Shown piece by piece: positions 37,555-47,341 of a stretch of 64,000 nt of DNA. The notes below the pieces were generated by a model. The model was not told the origin of the DNA and did no database searches. It worked only from the letters and a program-made list of their open reading frames with translations. Origin of the DNA: Clusia tigrina (Eukaryota; Arthropoda; Insecta; Diptera; Clusiidae); NCBI GenBank assembly GCA_920105625.2, contig OV050030.1, forward strand, positions 102,083,698 through 102,147,697, written 5' to 3'. Numbering within the stretch: the stretch's first letter is position 1; each line of letters starts with the position of its first letter. The position numbers and the translations under genes are program-made.

Positions 37555-39061
37555 ATATATTAAACATACAATTTCCCTTTTTCAGCCTAATTATTCCGAT
37601 ATGCATTGCCGAGGTACAGATACTGGACTACAGTAATTCACAGTTAGTTACAATAGAAAAAGGAACTACGAAAATACAAACAGGAACTTTTAAAATTATA
37701 CATGAAATTGCCATTGATAAATATAGCGAAATAACTAATAATATCGAAGCGACAGCGAACAGTTACAAACGCGATAAAAACCCACATTATCCTTTCATAA
37801 TCCTTCTGATATCCCAAATAAAATCCCACATCAACAATTTAAGAATCAATAAAAAAAATTAGAGATCACTCGATTTTCTAGGTAGTGCGTGGAAATGGAT
37901 AGCAGGAAGTCCTGACCACCACGATCATAGCATTGTAGTAGAGAAGCTGCATGATGTTTTAGAAAATAACAATAATCAGTTGATAATAAATAGGCTAACC
38001 TTAAAAAGAATTAATGAAATTTCAAATATTACAAATAGCACAACAAAAATGTTAAAAAATGATAAAGAAATTGAAAATGAATTATTTTTAGAATTAAGAT
38101 ATAAATTAGAAATAATTAAAGAAGAGATCGTAAATGTTGCATATGCTATTCACTGGGCAAAAGCCTATATAATAAATTCTTTTATATTGTCAAATAATGA
38201 AATTGACCTAGCAAAAAAAAATAAGCAAAGAAAATATACCATTTATAAATATAGATGAAGCGTTTGAATTTTCCGAAATTAAAATTGCTTCAAATAATAA
38301 TTTTATAATTTACATAATAAGCTTACCAACAGTTGAAAATCGCATTTGTAAAACAATAAAAATTAGAAGCTTAAAAAAATTTTCAAGAATAAATAAAATA
38401 AATTGGAAAGGATATATTTGGTATTAAAGAAATTTGTAAAACTTATAATAATTTAAAAATATGTCCAATTAGTAGCCTAGTTAATTTAAATAATGATACT
38501 TGTATAGCAAATTTGCTACAAAGTCGCCCACCTAATTGCACTGAAGTCAACAATCAACATACACCTACAATCGAGGAAATATCACCGGGAATACTCTTTT
38601 TGAACAGATTCAATGGTATTGCAGTAATCAATGAAGAATCCCTAACTCTAAATGGAACATTGATCATACACTACCACAATGCCAGCATCAAAATTGATCA
38701 AGATACATTCTTTAATGCGGAAATATCAGCAAGTAAACCACTACCGGCAGTGTTACAACCATCATCTGATCCAAACAACATTGAAGAAATACTCTCATTA
38801 CAAATGATGAAGGAATTCCAAATCAACAACTCTAACTTCATAAATCTACTCCAAGAGAGCGAAGAAACTAATATTGGCCTGAATTTCGGATTAGGATCCA
38901 TAATACTTATCCTTGTCACAATTGCCTGCTTGTACCAATACTTACTACACAGAAACGGAAGGCCTATCATCAAAAAAACAGAAAGTAATTCATCAAATCT
39001 ACACTTATCCAACACAGCAATAGAAGGCTTAAACAAAATATTTAACAAACAGTCTGATTAA
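37555..39061 (+). pseudogene. env: errantivirus-like env remnant (right arm)
   Basis: A pyrimidine-rich TTTCCCTTTTTCAG (37571-37584) precedes an open stretch (IPICIAEVQILDYS) typical of a spliced env with a hydrophobic leader. A stop at about 37859-37861 lies just before LDFLGSAWKWIAGSPDHHD, the N-terminal region of the fusion subunit. The middle is 37980-38258 and the C-terminal part 38513-39061, with the membrane span SIILILVTIACLYQYLL near residue 135 of that piece. Private lesions of this arm are a 20-bp loss near 38402 and an early stop at 39059 (TCA to TAA). Shared lesion: the A-run frame break near 38213. Confidence 0.77.
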
Positions 39062-39077
39062 AACGAGGACGTCTGAA

Positions 39078-39091
39078 ATTTAGGGGGGAGT
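39078..39091 (+). promoter_or_regulatory. polypurine tract before the 3' LTR
   Basis: A purine run AGGGGGGAGT lies immediately upstream of the 3' LTR start at 39092. This is the expected primer for plus-strand DNA synthesis. Confidence 0.75.
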
Positions 39092-39405
39092 AGTTAACAC
39101 ACCTCACATTTAAACTTTGATGATAAACCGAAAAACAAAAGTCTCGTATTTCATCTTGCGAAACTCCACAAAATTGTGTTCCCATTCTTTTGTGCTGACA
39201 TGGCACACGCGCCGCTTAAACGTTGCATGCAGGTACAACGTGAGCAGCTGCAGTAGCGACGCCCAGGTGAAGCAGCGACGATAAGCTTAGGTTTAAGTAT
39301 TTAAAATTCTGTTAAGTTAGTTCTAAGTTGAATTCGGAGAAATAAAGGAGTAAGCTCCCAAAAAAATAATTTTTTTAAATAAAATTAACGCTAGTTAATT
39401 TAACT
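39092..39405 (+). repeat. 3' LTR of the errantivirus-like provirus (right arm)
   Basis: 314 bp, the same length as the 5' LTR with few differences by eye (for example CTGCAGTAGCGACGCCCAGG against CTGCAGCAGCGACGCCCCGG, and GCTAG against GCAAG near the end). TATATA follows at 39406-39411. Confidence 0.92.
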
Positions 39406-39649
39406 TATATACATATAAATATAATTTTTTTTTATTTAAATTTTTTTTTTTTTTTTAAACAATTCATTTAATTATTGAATTCACTCATTTCAATCCTAAC
39501 AATAAGTAATTAAATCTAAAGAGCTAAATTAACTATATTTATCCCGCACCTGGGCTTAGTATTAAATTTCACTACATTTTTGCCTTTTAGTTTTAATTCA
39601 ATTTAAATACATTTCATCTTATATAGTAATTATTTAATATTTAGTACAT

Positions 39650-42490
39650 TTAATATATAGGTAAGTCCAATCTTTTGATTGTAGCTAAATTGTTTACCAA
39701 TGGATTTGAGTGCTCTCGCAGTGTTTTTTTGTGTTTGTGCATAATCTCTGTGAGCTCACTTTTAACAAGAGGAATGTTGAGGTCCTTATGGATGTCAGCA
39801 TTTCTAACAAACCAAGGTGCAGCCGTGATTGCACGCAAGATTTTCGATTGCACTCGTTGCATCAGCTCGATGTTCGATGAACTAGCTTTTCCCCAAAGCT
39901 TAGCTCCGTATGCCCAAATTAGTTTAATCACTGCCTTGTACAATGACTTTCTTTCTAAACGAAGCCTTGACTTGGAGTTGAGTAGCCAATTTATTTTATG
40001 GGCCTTTAGCTTTATCTGCGTTCTTTTTGCCTCAATATGGTTCCGCCAAGTTAGTCGTCTGTCTAGATAGACTCCTAGGTTTAGTGTAATCACTGGGCAT
40101 GTTTATTTCCCAAGTGCAAACGTAACATGAATGCTCTTGGTCTCATTTACCTTAATGCGCCAATTTGCCAGCCACACTTCAATTTTCTTCAAATGCTCCT
40201 CAAGGCGATTCGAAGCCACTATTGGATTGCTATGTATACTAAGAATAGCAGTGTCGTCTACGAATGTTGAAGTGACTAGATGATCATCAGTAGGGAGGTC
40301 TGCAGTGAATAATACGAGGTGTGATCAAAAAATAACCGTTTTTGTGTGATTACAAAATAAAGTATTTATTTATTCCTCAACAACTATCTTGTCCCCTTCA
40401 AAGTAATTCCCCTCAGATATAATACACTTATGCCAGCGTTTCTTCCAATCCTCGAAACACTTCTGAAACGCTTTTTTTTGGTATCGCCAACAGCTCCTGT
40501 TTCGATTTTTCTGGAAAGAGGAAAAAGTCAGCGAGGGCCAAGTCCGGTGAATATGGTGGTTGAGGCATGATAACGGGTTTGTTTTTGGCCAAAAACAGCT
40601 CCTGAGCGATGTCCATGCGACGTTGTTTTGGCTCAAAATTTAGCAATTTTGGAACAATCTTCGCTGCCGCACGTTTCATGCCTAAAACATCCGTAAAAAT
40701 TGCTTGGCATGAGCCGAACGATATGCCAACATCACCAACAACCTCTCTGATAGTGATTCGACGATTATCCAAAATCATTTTCTTCACTGCGTCAATGTTT
40801 TCATCGGTTGTTGACGTGCTCGGGCGACCAGGACGAGCATCGTCATTGACATTTTCTCGGCCTTCCTTAAACCGGTTATACCACAATTGAACTTGTGTTC
40901 TGCTCATAGTAGACTCGCCAAAGGCCACAGTCAACATTTCAAATGTTCTTGCGCATTTAATTTCATTTTTTACACAAAACTGAATACAGTTTCTTTGATC
41001 CATTTTTTCGAATAGTACAAAATCGAATGCCAATCTTTTTCAAACGCCTGTGCAATATTTTTTGTCTTCAAAAATATTTGGAATTGAACTAGTAACACGG
41101 TTAATTTGCTCTATGATTCTGTTATTCTTACGAAATCCAAATTGATGGTGGGGAATAAGCTTTAGAAGAAGCAGTTTATCAAATAATTTAGAAATTACTG
41201 GGAGCAAGCTTATGGGCCGATAAGATGACGGTTGAGTTGCGTCTTTTCCGGGTTTTGGTATAATTGTAATTTGTGATATTTTCTATGGTTGTGGAAAATA
41301 CCCAATCCTAAATATTGCATTAAATAACTGCGTCATTATTTTGATGGCTATTTCAGGCAATTCCACAATCATGTTTGCGGTAATTAATTTAAATCCTGGT
41401 GCTTTTTTCGGGTTTAGCTGAGTTTTAATTGCAAGTTGCACTTCCTTCATTTTAACGTTCATCGGGATTAGTGGTATTTTAGAGGCCAAAAAATGGAATT
41501 TCAAAACTTTTGGTTGGTTGGTTAGGTTGAAATACGGATTTGAGATGATTTGCAAACGATGAGGCTTTCTCTTAGTCATTTCTTGCCCAAGTTCCATTAT
41601 TTTGCCTGAGTGGTGGATTACAGTCTTTAGGAGTCTTTATATTTTTATAGGCTTTCCATAGAGAGTAGTTAGTGTTTTGTGTTGGAGTTAGCGTCTCAGT
41701 ATACTTTTTCAAACTGTTCTCTAGCTCGCAGTTCAGTGCTTCTCGGAGGTGTTTTTTGCTAATGCTAATTTCTGCTTGGCGTAGGGTGATCTATTTTGTT
41801 TTTACTCTCTTCTTACGCGCCTTTTCTCCTTAACGAGACTATCGATAACTGCAGATGTTGTGCGAGTTGTTGCGGAGCGGGATAATGAGGCTGCTGGAGA
41901 TGAGTGTGTGGCTGCAGATGTAAGAACTGAGTGTATGGCTAAATATGCCGAGTCAATTTCGCTTGCACTCTTCGAGGACCAATGTTTATATGTCTACTTA
42001 CATATTGGCGGTACCTGAGCCAGTTTGATCTTTTGTTGGTTAGGTGACCTGTTTTCTTACCTAGTTGAGCTTGTTTATGTAGACATACGAGTATAATAAC
42101 TGATGAATGATCAGAAGCGAGCTCTAGACACGATTCTGAAGATAACAAGTCACGATCAATACCACTGGTTATTCCAAAATCGATGAGGTCGGGCACTTTT
42201 TGAGGGTCAGAGGGCCAGTATGTCGCTAGCCCTGAAGACACGAAGTCGAGGTTAGAACACCGATTCAGTAGCGCAGAGAAAGGGTTGTTTGCTTTTGGGA
42301 TTTATTAACCTGGAGCCCCAAAAGGTATATTTCGCATTATAATCACCTGCTGCCAAAAATTTGGTACCCGAAATGACCATGGAAAGACGCAATGACCACG
42401 GACGCCTTCTAAGTCTACACATATGCTCAGAAAAACGGCAATTTTGATTTTTGTCCGTCCGTCTGTCTTTTGCCACTTTTTTCCACAACG
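39650..42490 (-). pseudogene. jockey-like LINE ORF2 remnant, interrupted by a mariner (right arm)
   Basis: Mirror of 12106-14943 with the same endonuclease and RT pieces. An extra nonsense change here (GAA to TAA in GKETCP, near 40100) shortens the C-terminal frame to 147 codons. The A/T-rich tail lies at 39412-39649. Confidence 0.8.
40315..41018 (-). mobile_element. mariner-like element, internally deleted (right arm)
   Basis: Mirror of 13577-14279. It has the same 201-codon in-frame-deleted transposase frame (40428-41033) with QVQLWYNRFKEGRENV and PPYSPDLALADFFLFP. The same deletion in both arms shows that it predates the duplication. The terminal-repeat side begins CGAGGTGTGATCAAAAAATA at about 40315. 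Confidence 0.75.
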
Positions 42491-42579
42491 TTAGGATATT
42501 TTAATGAAAATTTGCAAAAGTATAGTATGGACCAAGTTACAGAGCCAAATTGCTATTGAGCCCATTTAGACAAAAACCG

Positions 42580-43405
42580 CAACTGAATTGAGAGAAGCGG
42601 TGAAATCGCTTCAAATAAATCCTATAGTTTCAGCTGCTTCTGCTACTGAGCATGCTGTGACATTTTCAAAAATTATCCTTGGTCCAATATATATGCAGAG
42701 TACACAGGAGAAGAGCGGATGTTATGGCAGAATACAAACTATTTATCAACAAAGGCATATCAAGCAATAAGAGATGATTTTAGCTTCAGTTTATCACATA
42801 AGAGCTCACTACTTCGATGAATTCCCATAAGGGTTGTAAAACTAGGAATGGTTGCAAACGTTTGAACTAATTTAGATCAGAGGTCACATCACAACACCGG
42901 ATGACAAAGCGAGTTTTAATGTGATTCGTCGCTTTTATAAGGTGGGCAATGCGAGTATGCACTTCAAAATGTGCTCCCAATTAACTTGCAGTCATGTGTA
43001 TCCAACAAGTTTTGGGAAACTTTGTGTTTATCGAGGCACTCAAATTTTAAGCAATATTGTATCGCACGTAATTGATATGATGATATCATCAAACCTCGTT
43101 TGTAATAATAATGTGTAAAAGATTGTGCAAGGCCGACACAGAAATTTGAACGATTTATTCGACGATCTTGACTTCAAACTGTGTACAGCTAAAAATGTTC
43201 ACAAAAAACCCATGTACAGGAATTCCGTAGAAAAACGATGCCGATTGATTAACCACAAACAGGGCTAGCAGACACATTGTATTGATGGCTTCAAATTAAC
43301 AATACATGCAATGTTAAATCTGTACAGTGATTTATTTGGAGGAAAGGAGAACATTAAGTATATGGTTGAACATTTCTTTTCTAACCCTCGATGAGTATTG
43401 GGTCC
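42580..43405 (+). pseudogene. P-element-like transposase remnant (right arm)
   Basis: Plus-strand reading in order: REAVKSLQINPIVSAASA (42588-42645), frame change, EERMLWQNTNYLSTKAYQA and SHKSSLLRW (42710-42825), frame change, DDKASFNVIRRFYKVGN (42901-42955), CSQLTCSHVYP, FGKLCVYRGTQILSN (to about 43060), NDLFDDLD, NVHKKPMYRNSVEKRCRLI and DGFKLTIHAMLNLYSDLF (to about 43340). This is the same order as in P/THAP9-type transposases. It is decayed and lacks the ends. Confidence 0.55.
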
Positions 43406-43429
43406 CAATGCTGTTTAAGGCTAGACCAT

Positions 43430-43795
43430 ATTCTTGCCGATTTCAAGGCCTCTTTTGGTAGAACGATACGGAACCAAGTATACACCGCTATGTCTGAATG
43501 ATCCCTGCAAAGCTAATCAGGTTAGGCAGGATGACGCTAAATGCAACCTGCAGCTCAGAGAAAATTGGAAGAGCTCTCCGACACTTTTGACACGAAGGGA
43601 GGCTTCAGGCAGGGTGACGAGCAGGCGTTAGGCGCGTTTGAAAGAAAAATTCTACGTGAAATCTTTGGACCTATATGCGTTCGCGGCGGGTATGAGATTC
43701 GATGGAACGATGAGTTGTAGGAACTATACGCCGATATTGACATAGTCGAGGAAATCAAAACCCAGCGGCAACGCTGGATAGGTCATGTCGTGCTT
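43430..43795 (+). pseudogene. RTE-like LINE fragment with internal deletion (right arm)
   Basis: Mirror of 10800-11175: NDPCKANQVRQDDAKCNLQ, RVTSRR in this frame (one base differs near 43570, changing the frame) and, in the next frame, ERKILREIFGPICVRGG, ending at the I-like LINE junction near 43793. Confidence 0.7.
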
Positions 43796-44152
43796 TATTT
43801 AATATTGATCCATTTGCGTTGGTAAGTTTGACGACGGTCGGCATCCCGGCTTCTGTAAGGATGTTAGTTATAGGGGTTGTGCGGAAGTCTGCATGTGCCA
43901 ATCTGGCAGCGGAGTGGTATATTGATGACAGTTTGTTTACAGTATTTTTTGATGTATTGCCGTAAATTTGAGCCCGTAATCTATTTTATATAGAATAGTT
44001 GATTTGACGATATTTATAAGTGAGTTAGTATTACTCTCCAATTTCATGTGGCTTAATCATTTTACAATGTTGATTCTATCATTTAATGCCTTCGTTAAGT
44101 ATTTAATGTGTTCATTCCAAAGATAGTTACTACTAAAGACGAAGCCTAATAT
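43796..44152 (-). pseudogene. I-element-like LINE fragment, truncated at the arm end
   Basis: Mirror of 10440-10800: SSNYLWNEHIKYLTKALNDR near 44130-44060 and the YKIDYVLQIYG-like block near 43985. It is cut at 44152 in mid-reading frame. The upstream RT motifs present at 9945-10440 are not here. Confidence 0.75.
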
Positions 44153-44855
44153 GATGCTCGAAAATTCTATCAACAGGTCAGGCGTCTGAATCAAGGTTTT
44201 AAGCCAGGAGCATCTACCTGTAGAGATGAAAATGGCCGTTGGAGAACTTATCTCCATACCACAAATCGACGATGACCATGTAGCTATCATGAGGTCCGAG
44301 TTACTTTTTATCGACTAAAGAACAACAAAGCAGCTGGTACCGAAGGACCGCCAGCTGAATTGTTCAAGCTGGAAGAAAGCATGCCCGATGATTGGAACCA
44401 TTTAATACCTCTCCGAACCATTTAATACCGTGCTAGGTTTCAGACGAGGCGATCCACCCGATTTCTTCAAATTCACCAGGCAAGGGGTACATCGGAATAG
44501 CGATGCTCATCCTACCGTGCTGCTCTATGGTGCAGAAGCATGTGTCGCAGATTGATGCTACCGTATTCGGGTGAACCATGTACGAGCTCTACGCTGATAT
44601 TGACATAGTCAGACGCATCGCTATAGAACGTCTGAGCTGGCCTTGACACGTCGTGCGTATGGACGAAGAAGCTCCAGCGAAAAAGGTGTCCGCAGCGGAA
44701 GCCGCTGGACGAGAAAGTAGGGGACGACTATGGAAGGACGAAGTCGGAGAAACCACGCTTGGTATAACAGAGAAGACGTGCGCAATGCACAAGCGCCTGG
44801 TGATCGCTGTTAAGTTCGGCCGTAGCCCGATAGGGCATGAAAGTAAGTAAGTTTT
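44153..44855 (+). pseudogene. RTE-like LINE fragments
   Basis: DARKFYQQVRRLNQGFKPG (44155-44212), LKNNKAAGTEGPPAELFK (44318-44372), FRRGDPP-like (44429-44455), LYGAEA (44523-44540), ELYADIDIVRRIAIERLSW (44583-44640), VVRMDEEAPAKKV (44650-44690) and LWKDEVG (44730-44750). These are landmarks of an RTE-type ORF from the linker through the RT to the C-terminal GHVVRMDEDAPA-like box, with most of the RT removed. It abuts the outer end of the right arm. Confidence 0.7.
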
Positions 44856-44863
44856 GATTAATG

Positions 44864-45535
44864 TCAAACCCCAAGTATGAAGTTTTCCTTTGAAAGAAAG
44901 AACATTTCTGTAAATTTTATAATAGCCGAAGCTTTCAAGCACTGTTTCAACTGTCTTATTGTCTTTTTGCGTACTCTATACACACACAATAGTTGGGAAC
45001 TTTCATCTAACTCCAACTGGTTGTACGCGTTGTGCAAATCCAACTTAGTTAAGTAAGAACCTTTGAGTGAAGCGAACAACTCCACTATTCTCAGCAATGG
45101 ATATTTCACTTCCGAAAGATATTTGTTAATAGTCGACTTATAGTCGCCGCATATATGCAAGTCGTCGTTTGACTTCAACACCGGCAGCACCGGGGTGCCT
45201 CAATCTACATTATCTACTACTACTAAAATTCCTTTCTTTAATAACTCACTAATTTGACGTTATTTTTCCCACGTCTTGGCTTCCAGAAGATGGGTGTTAC
45301 GTTTTCTTTCAATTCTAATTTCACTTTATGAACGTTATATTTACCGAATCCAATGCTAAAAACCGTACGAAATCTGTTTTTAATTCCAACTCTATCTCAC
45401 TTAACCTATTCGCAGGGCTAATTTCCATCCAAAAATACTTGTTTCATTCCTTGCTTTTCTTTTTTGCTAAATTTTTCGGCTCAATGCGGCCAAACTATTG
45501 GCGATCACTACTAAGCGTACCTATTCGCAGCTCTG
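44864..45535 (-). pseudogene. gypsy-type LTR element protease/RT fragment
   Basis: The minus-strand frame 44864-45190 reads MLPVLKSNDDLHICGDYKST, then INKYLSEVKYPLLRI, LFASLKGSYLTKLDLHNAYN and QLELDESSQLL. These are the first RT blocks of Ty3/gypsy elements with a VCGDYK-type motif and the motif A Asp (KLDL). Upstream on the same strand (to about 45535) are decayed coding-like pieces. The RT ends abruptly before motif B. Confidence 0.65.
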
Positions 45536-45920
45536 GGACAAAGCTTTGACCGAATTTATGTGAAAGTCGGTCAAAGCCAAAGTTGAAGGAGATGGTTGAC
45601 TTGCCTCGCATGGCGGTTGCTAGAGCTCCCTGTTAGGATGGTCAGACAAGGATGGACGATACGTGGACGAGAATATGAGCGGGAGCGATTACGCTGGAGA
45701 AGGCAGCATTGAGTCAAGCTAGGATATGAGGTAATGCGAAGAAATGTGGAATTGGAGAAGAGGGAAAGGAACAACTTTTCGATAGAGGTCAAGGCAAATA
45801 GTCGTTTGAGCCGTATTGTTTGGTGTGTCTGTTAGTTTATTGAAATCTGAAAAAAGCGGATAAAATAAACTTTAAAAATAATAATAAGCTTTTGTAAATG
45901 ATAAATTTAAACAAAATATC
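45536..45920 (+). other. Glu/Arg-rich coding-like remnant, family unknown
   Basis: 45655-45760 reads in one frame as an Arg/Glu-rich stretch (YEREREREIRL-like pattern broken by stops). It could belong to gag of the gypsy-type element A whose RT lies downstream, but no motif proves it. The tandem-duplication breakpoint (45667) falls inside. Confidence 0.3.
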
Positions 45921-46049
45921 AATTTGCAACTGCTTTGCACTGTAGTGGTTATTGTGGCCAACCCACAAGGGGAGCCAAAAACAATAACAACAACGAGCTT
46001 TTTTCGGCAAAAAACAGCTTTAAGCTCACCAACAGCTTCGTCTTGGACT

Positions 46050-47341
46050 TTTGTCGCCAGACCAAGGATGTGTTCGGGTGTTACAGCCAAAGGGCCAGTC
46101 CCGTTCCCAGCCACAAGTGCATCCTCCCAGGGTCATAAAAACCCTGCTTCGGGCCATCCCAGCACCAGGGCAGCTAGGCCTGGTGCTAGGGTCCCCCCCG
46201 TCCGTTCCTCGGGCTGGTACAGTGAGAGCTCCGGCAAATAAGCTCACCTCCTCCAGCACTTGCCCCAGCAGCGATCTCCCGTCAGGTTTTCGCACGCATG
46301 TGAATGCGTTTACTCGGGCGTACTGAACCCGGAGGTCCGCCTTCAGGATTCTGCACAGATTGGAATCAGCCGACCCCGCTTCACTGTCTGATAAAGACAA
46401 GGGAGAGCTTGCATGGGCTCACCAAAATGTTGGTGCTCGTCCTCAGACCCCCCCCCCCCCCTGAGGCTGCTCAGAAACGACAACGGTCGACTGAGTAGCC
46501 CTCCCGATCAGTCGTGCGGGAAACTAAACGCTCACGACTGGCTTCCAAGCCGAGACTGACTCGACCATTTAATGAGGTAGCCAAAGAGGGCCTCTTCTGG
46601 GCCATCGTTGATACTGGAAACAGCGACAGTACTATTTCCCCAGCAAACTGGAAAATGGTGGAGAAGGCTCTCTTCAGGGTCTATAGAGACATCCTGATTG
46701 CCAATCCTGGTCCATCACCCGTATGCCGGGACGCGGGATGGTATCAGGGGCACTTGAAGCTCATCGCGTGCTCAGATGAGCGCTCTGCTGAGCTTTACAA
46801 TCTGGCCATTGAAATGGTAGGTGCAATCTGGCCGGGGCCAAACTTTCAGATGTTCCCAGACACCAGATCCCGAAACCGCCCGCGTTCTAGGGCCTGGGTT
46901 CCGGCAGAGCACTCCTCGCCGAACGAAATTCTGGACTTGCTTAGGCTAAGCAACTACGACCTCCCCACGGGTGACGGGAAGGTCGCTAAGATAAGCGAGC
47001 CCAAAGGCAACTCCCGCAAGATCCTCATTATTCTAAATGAGGAATCTCTAGCTCCTATCAATGCCAAAAAGGGAGAGATCAACTATGGCTTTAGTTCGAT
47101 CTCACTCAAGGTCTATAGGAGCGACAACCAGGGAGCAAACAAGCCCCACACACAGGCCGAACCGGATCTCACCTTCGATGATGGGGAGAGTTACGCTTCG
47201 GCCTCAGAATCGGTAGGCAGTTTCTGCGGACGTCCGATAACAAATATCGACGATGTTGGTGATTCTCCTCTGTCAGAAGAGGAAGACGCCAGCGTGACGA
47301 TGATGGCCACCTCCGTGAATGGTGAGGGTATTACAGATTAA
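46050..47341 (+). pseudogene. LOA-like LINE ORF1 with DUF4780-type domain (copy 1)
   Basis: The N-terminal Pro/Ser-rich part (46051-46326), then after stops LESADPASLSDKDKGELAWA, a poly-Pro from a C-run, AAQKRQRSTE, a TAG, and a 275-codon frame (46514-47341) with FNEVAKEGLFWAIVDTG, WKMVEKALFRVYRDIL, RDAGWYQGHLKLIACSDE and IWPGPNFQMFP. The VAK...VVD, W..V..AL, GW..G.L.L...D pattern is what I know as DUF4780, seen in ORF1 of some insect LINEs. The C-run has 14 C here and 13 in copy 2; the 13-C version keeps the two parts in one frame. The end overlaps the ORF2 start by 23 bp. Confidence 0.6.

Larger units (their letters stand above)
32016..39405 (+). mobile_element. errantivirus-like LTR provirus, both LTRs complete (right arm)
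   Basis: 7,390 bp: LTR 32016-32329, PBS 32329-32346, gag, pol, env, polypurine tract 39078-39091 and LTR 39092-39405. TATATA flanks both sides (32010-32015 and 39406-39411), a perfect 6-bp target duplication. It carries an env gene behind a splice-acceptor-like site, so it is an errantivirus-type (endogenous insect retrovirus) element. gag, pol and env are all interrupted. It was inserted in the A/T-rich tail of a jockey-like LINE. Confidence 0.92.
27999..44152 (-). repeat. right arm of the giant inverted repeat (about 16.15 kb)
   Basis: Reverse complement of 10440-26658. At its inner edge it starts inside a MITE fragment lacking the rest of the element and abuts the hAT-like fragment. At its outer edge it ends in mid-gene within the I-like LINE (ATATTAGGCTTC on the minus strand) and abuts an RTE fragment. 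Both truncations indicate that this arm is the derived copy. Its errantivirus, RTE and jockey-like copies have their own private lesions. Confidence 0.93.

Noticed and set aside
45872..46498. Several overlapping open frames on both strands (for example 46026-46400 minus, 45924-46241 plus, and their copies near 53000)
   Set aside because: GC-rich LINE 5' region gives open frames in all phases; only the frame leading into the DUF4780-type part has family support.
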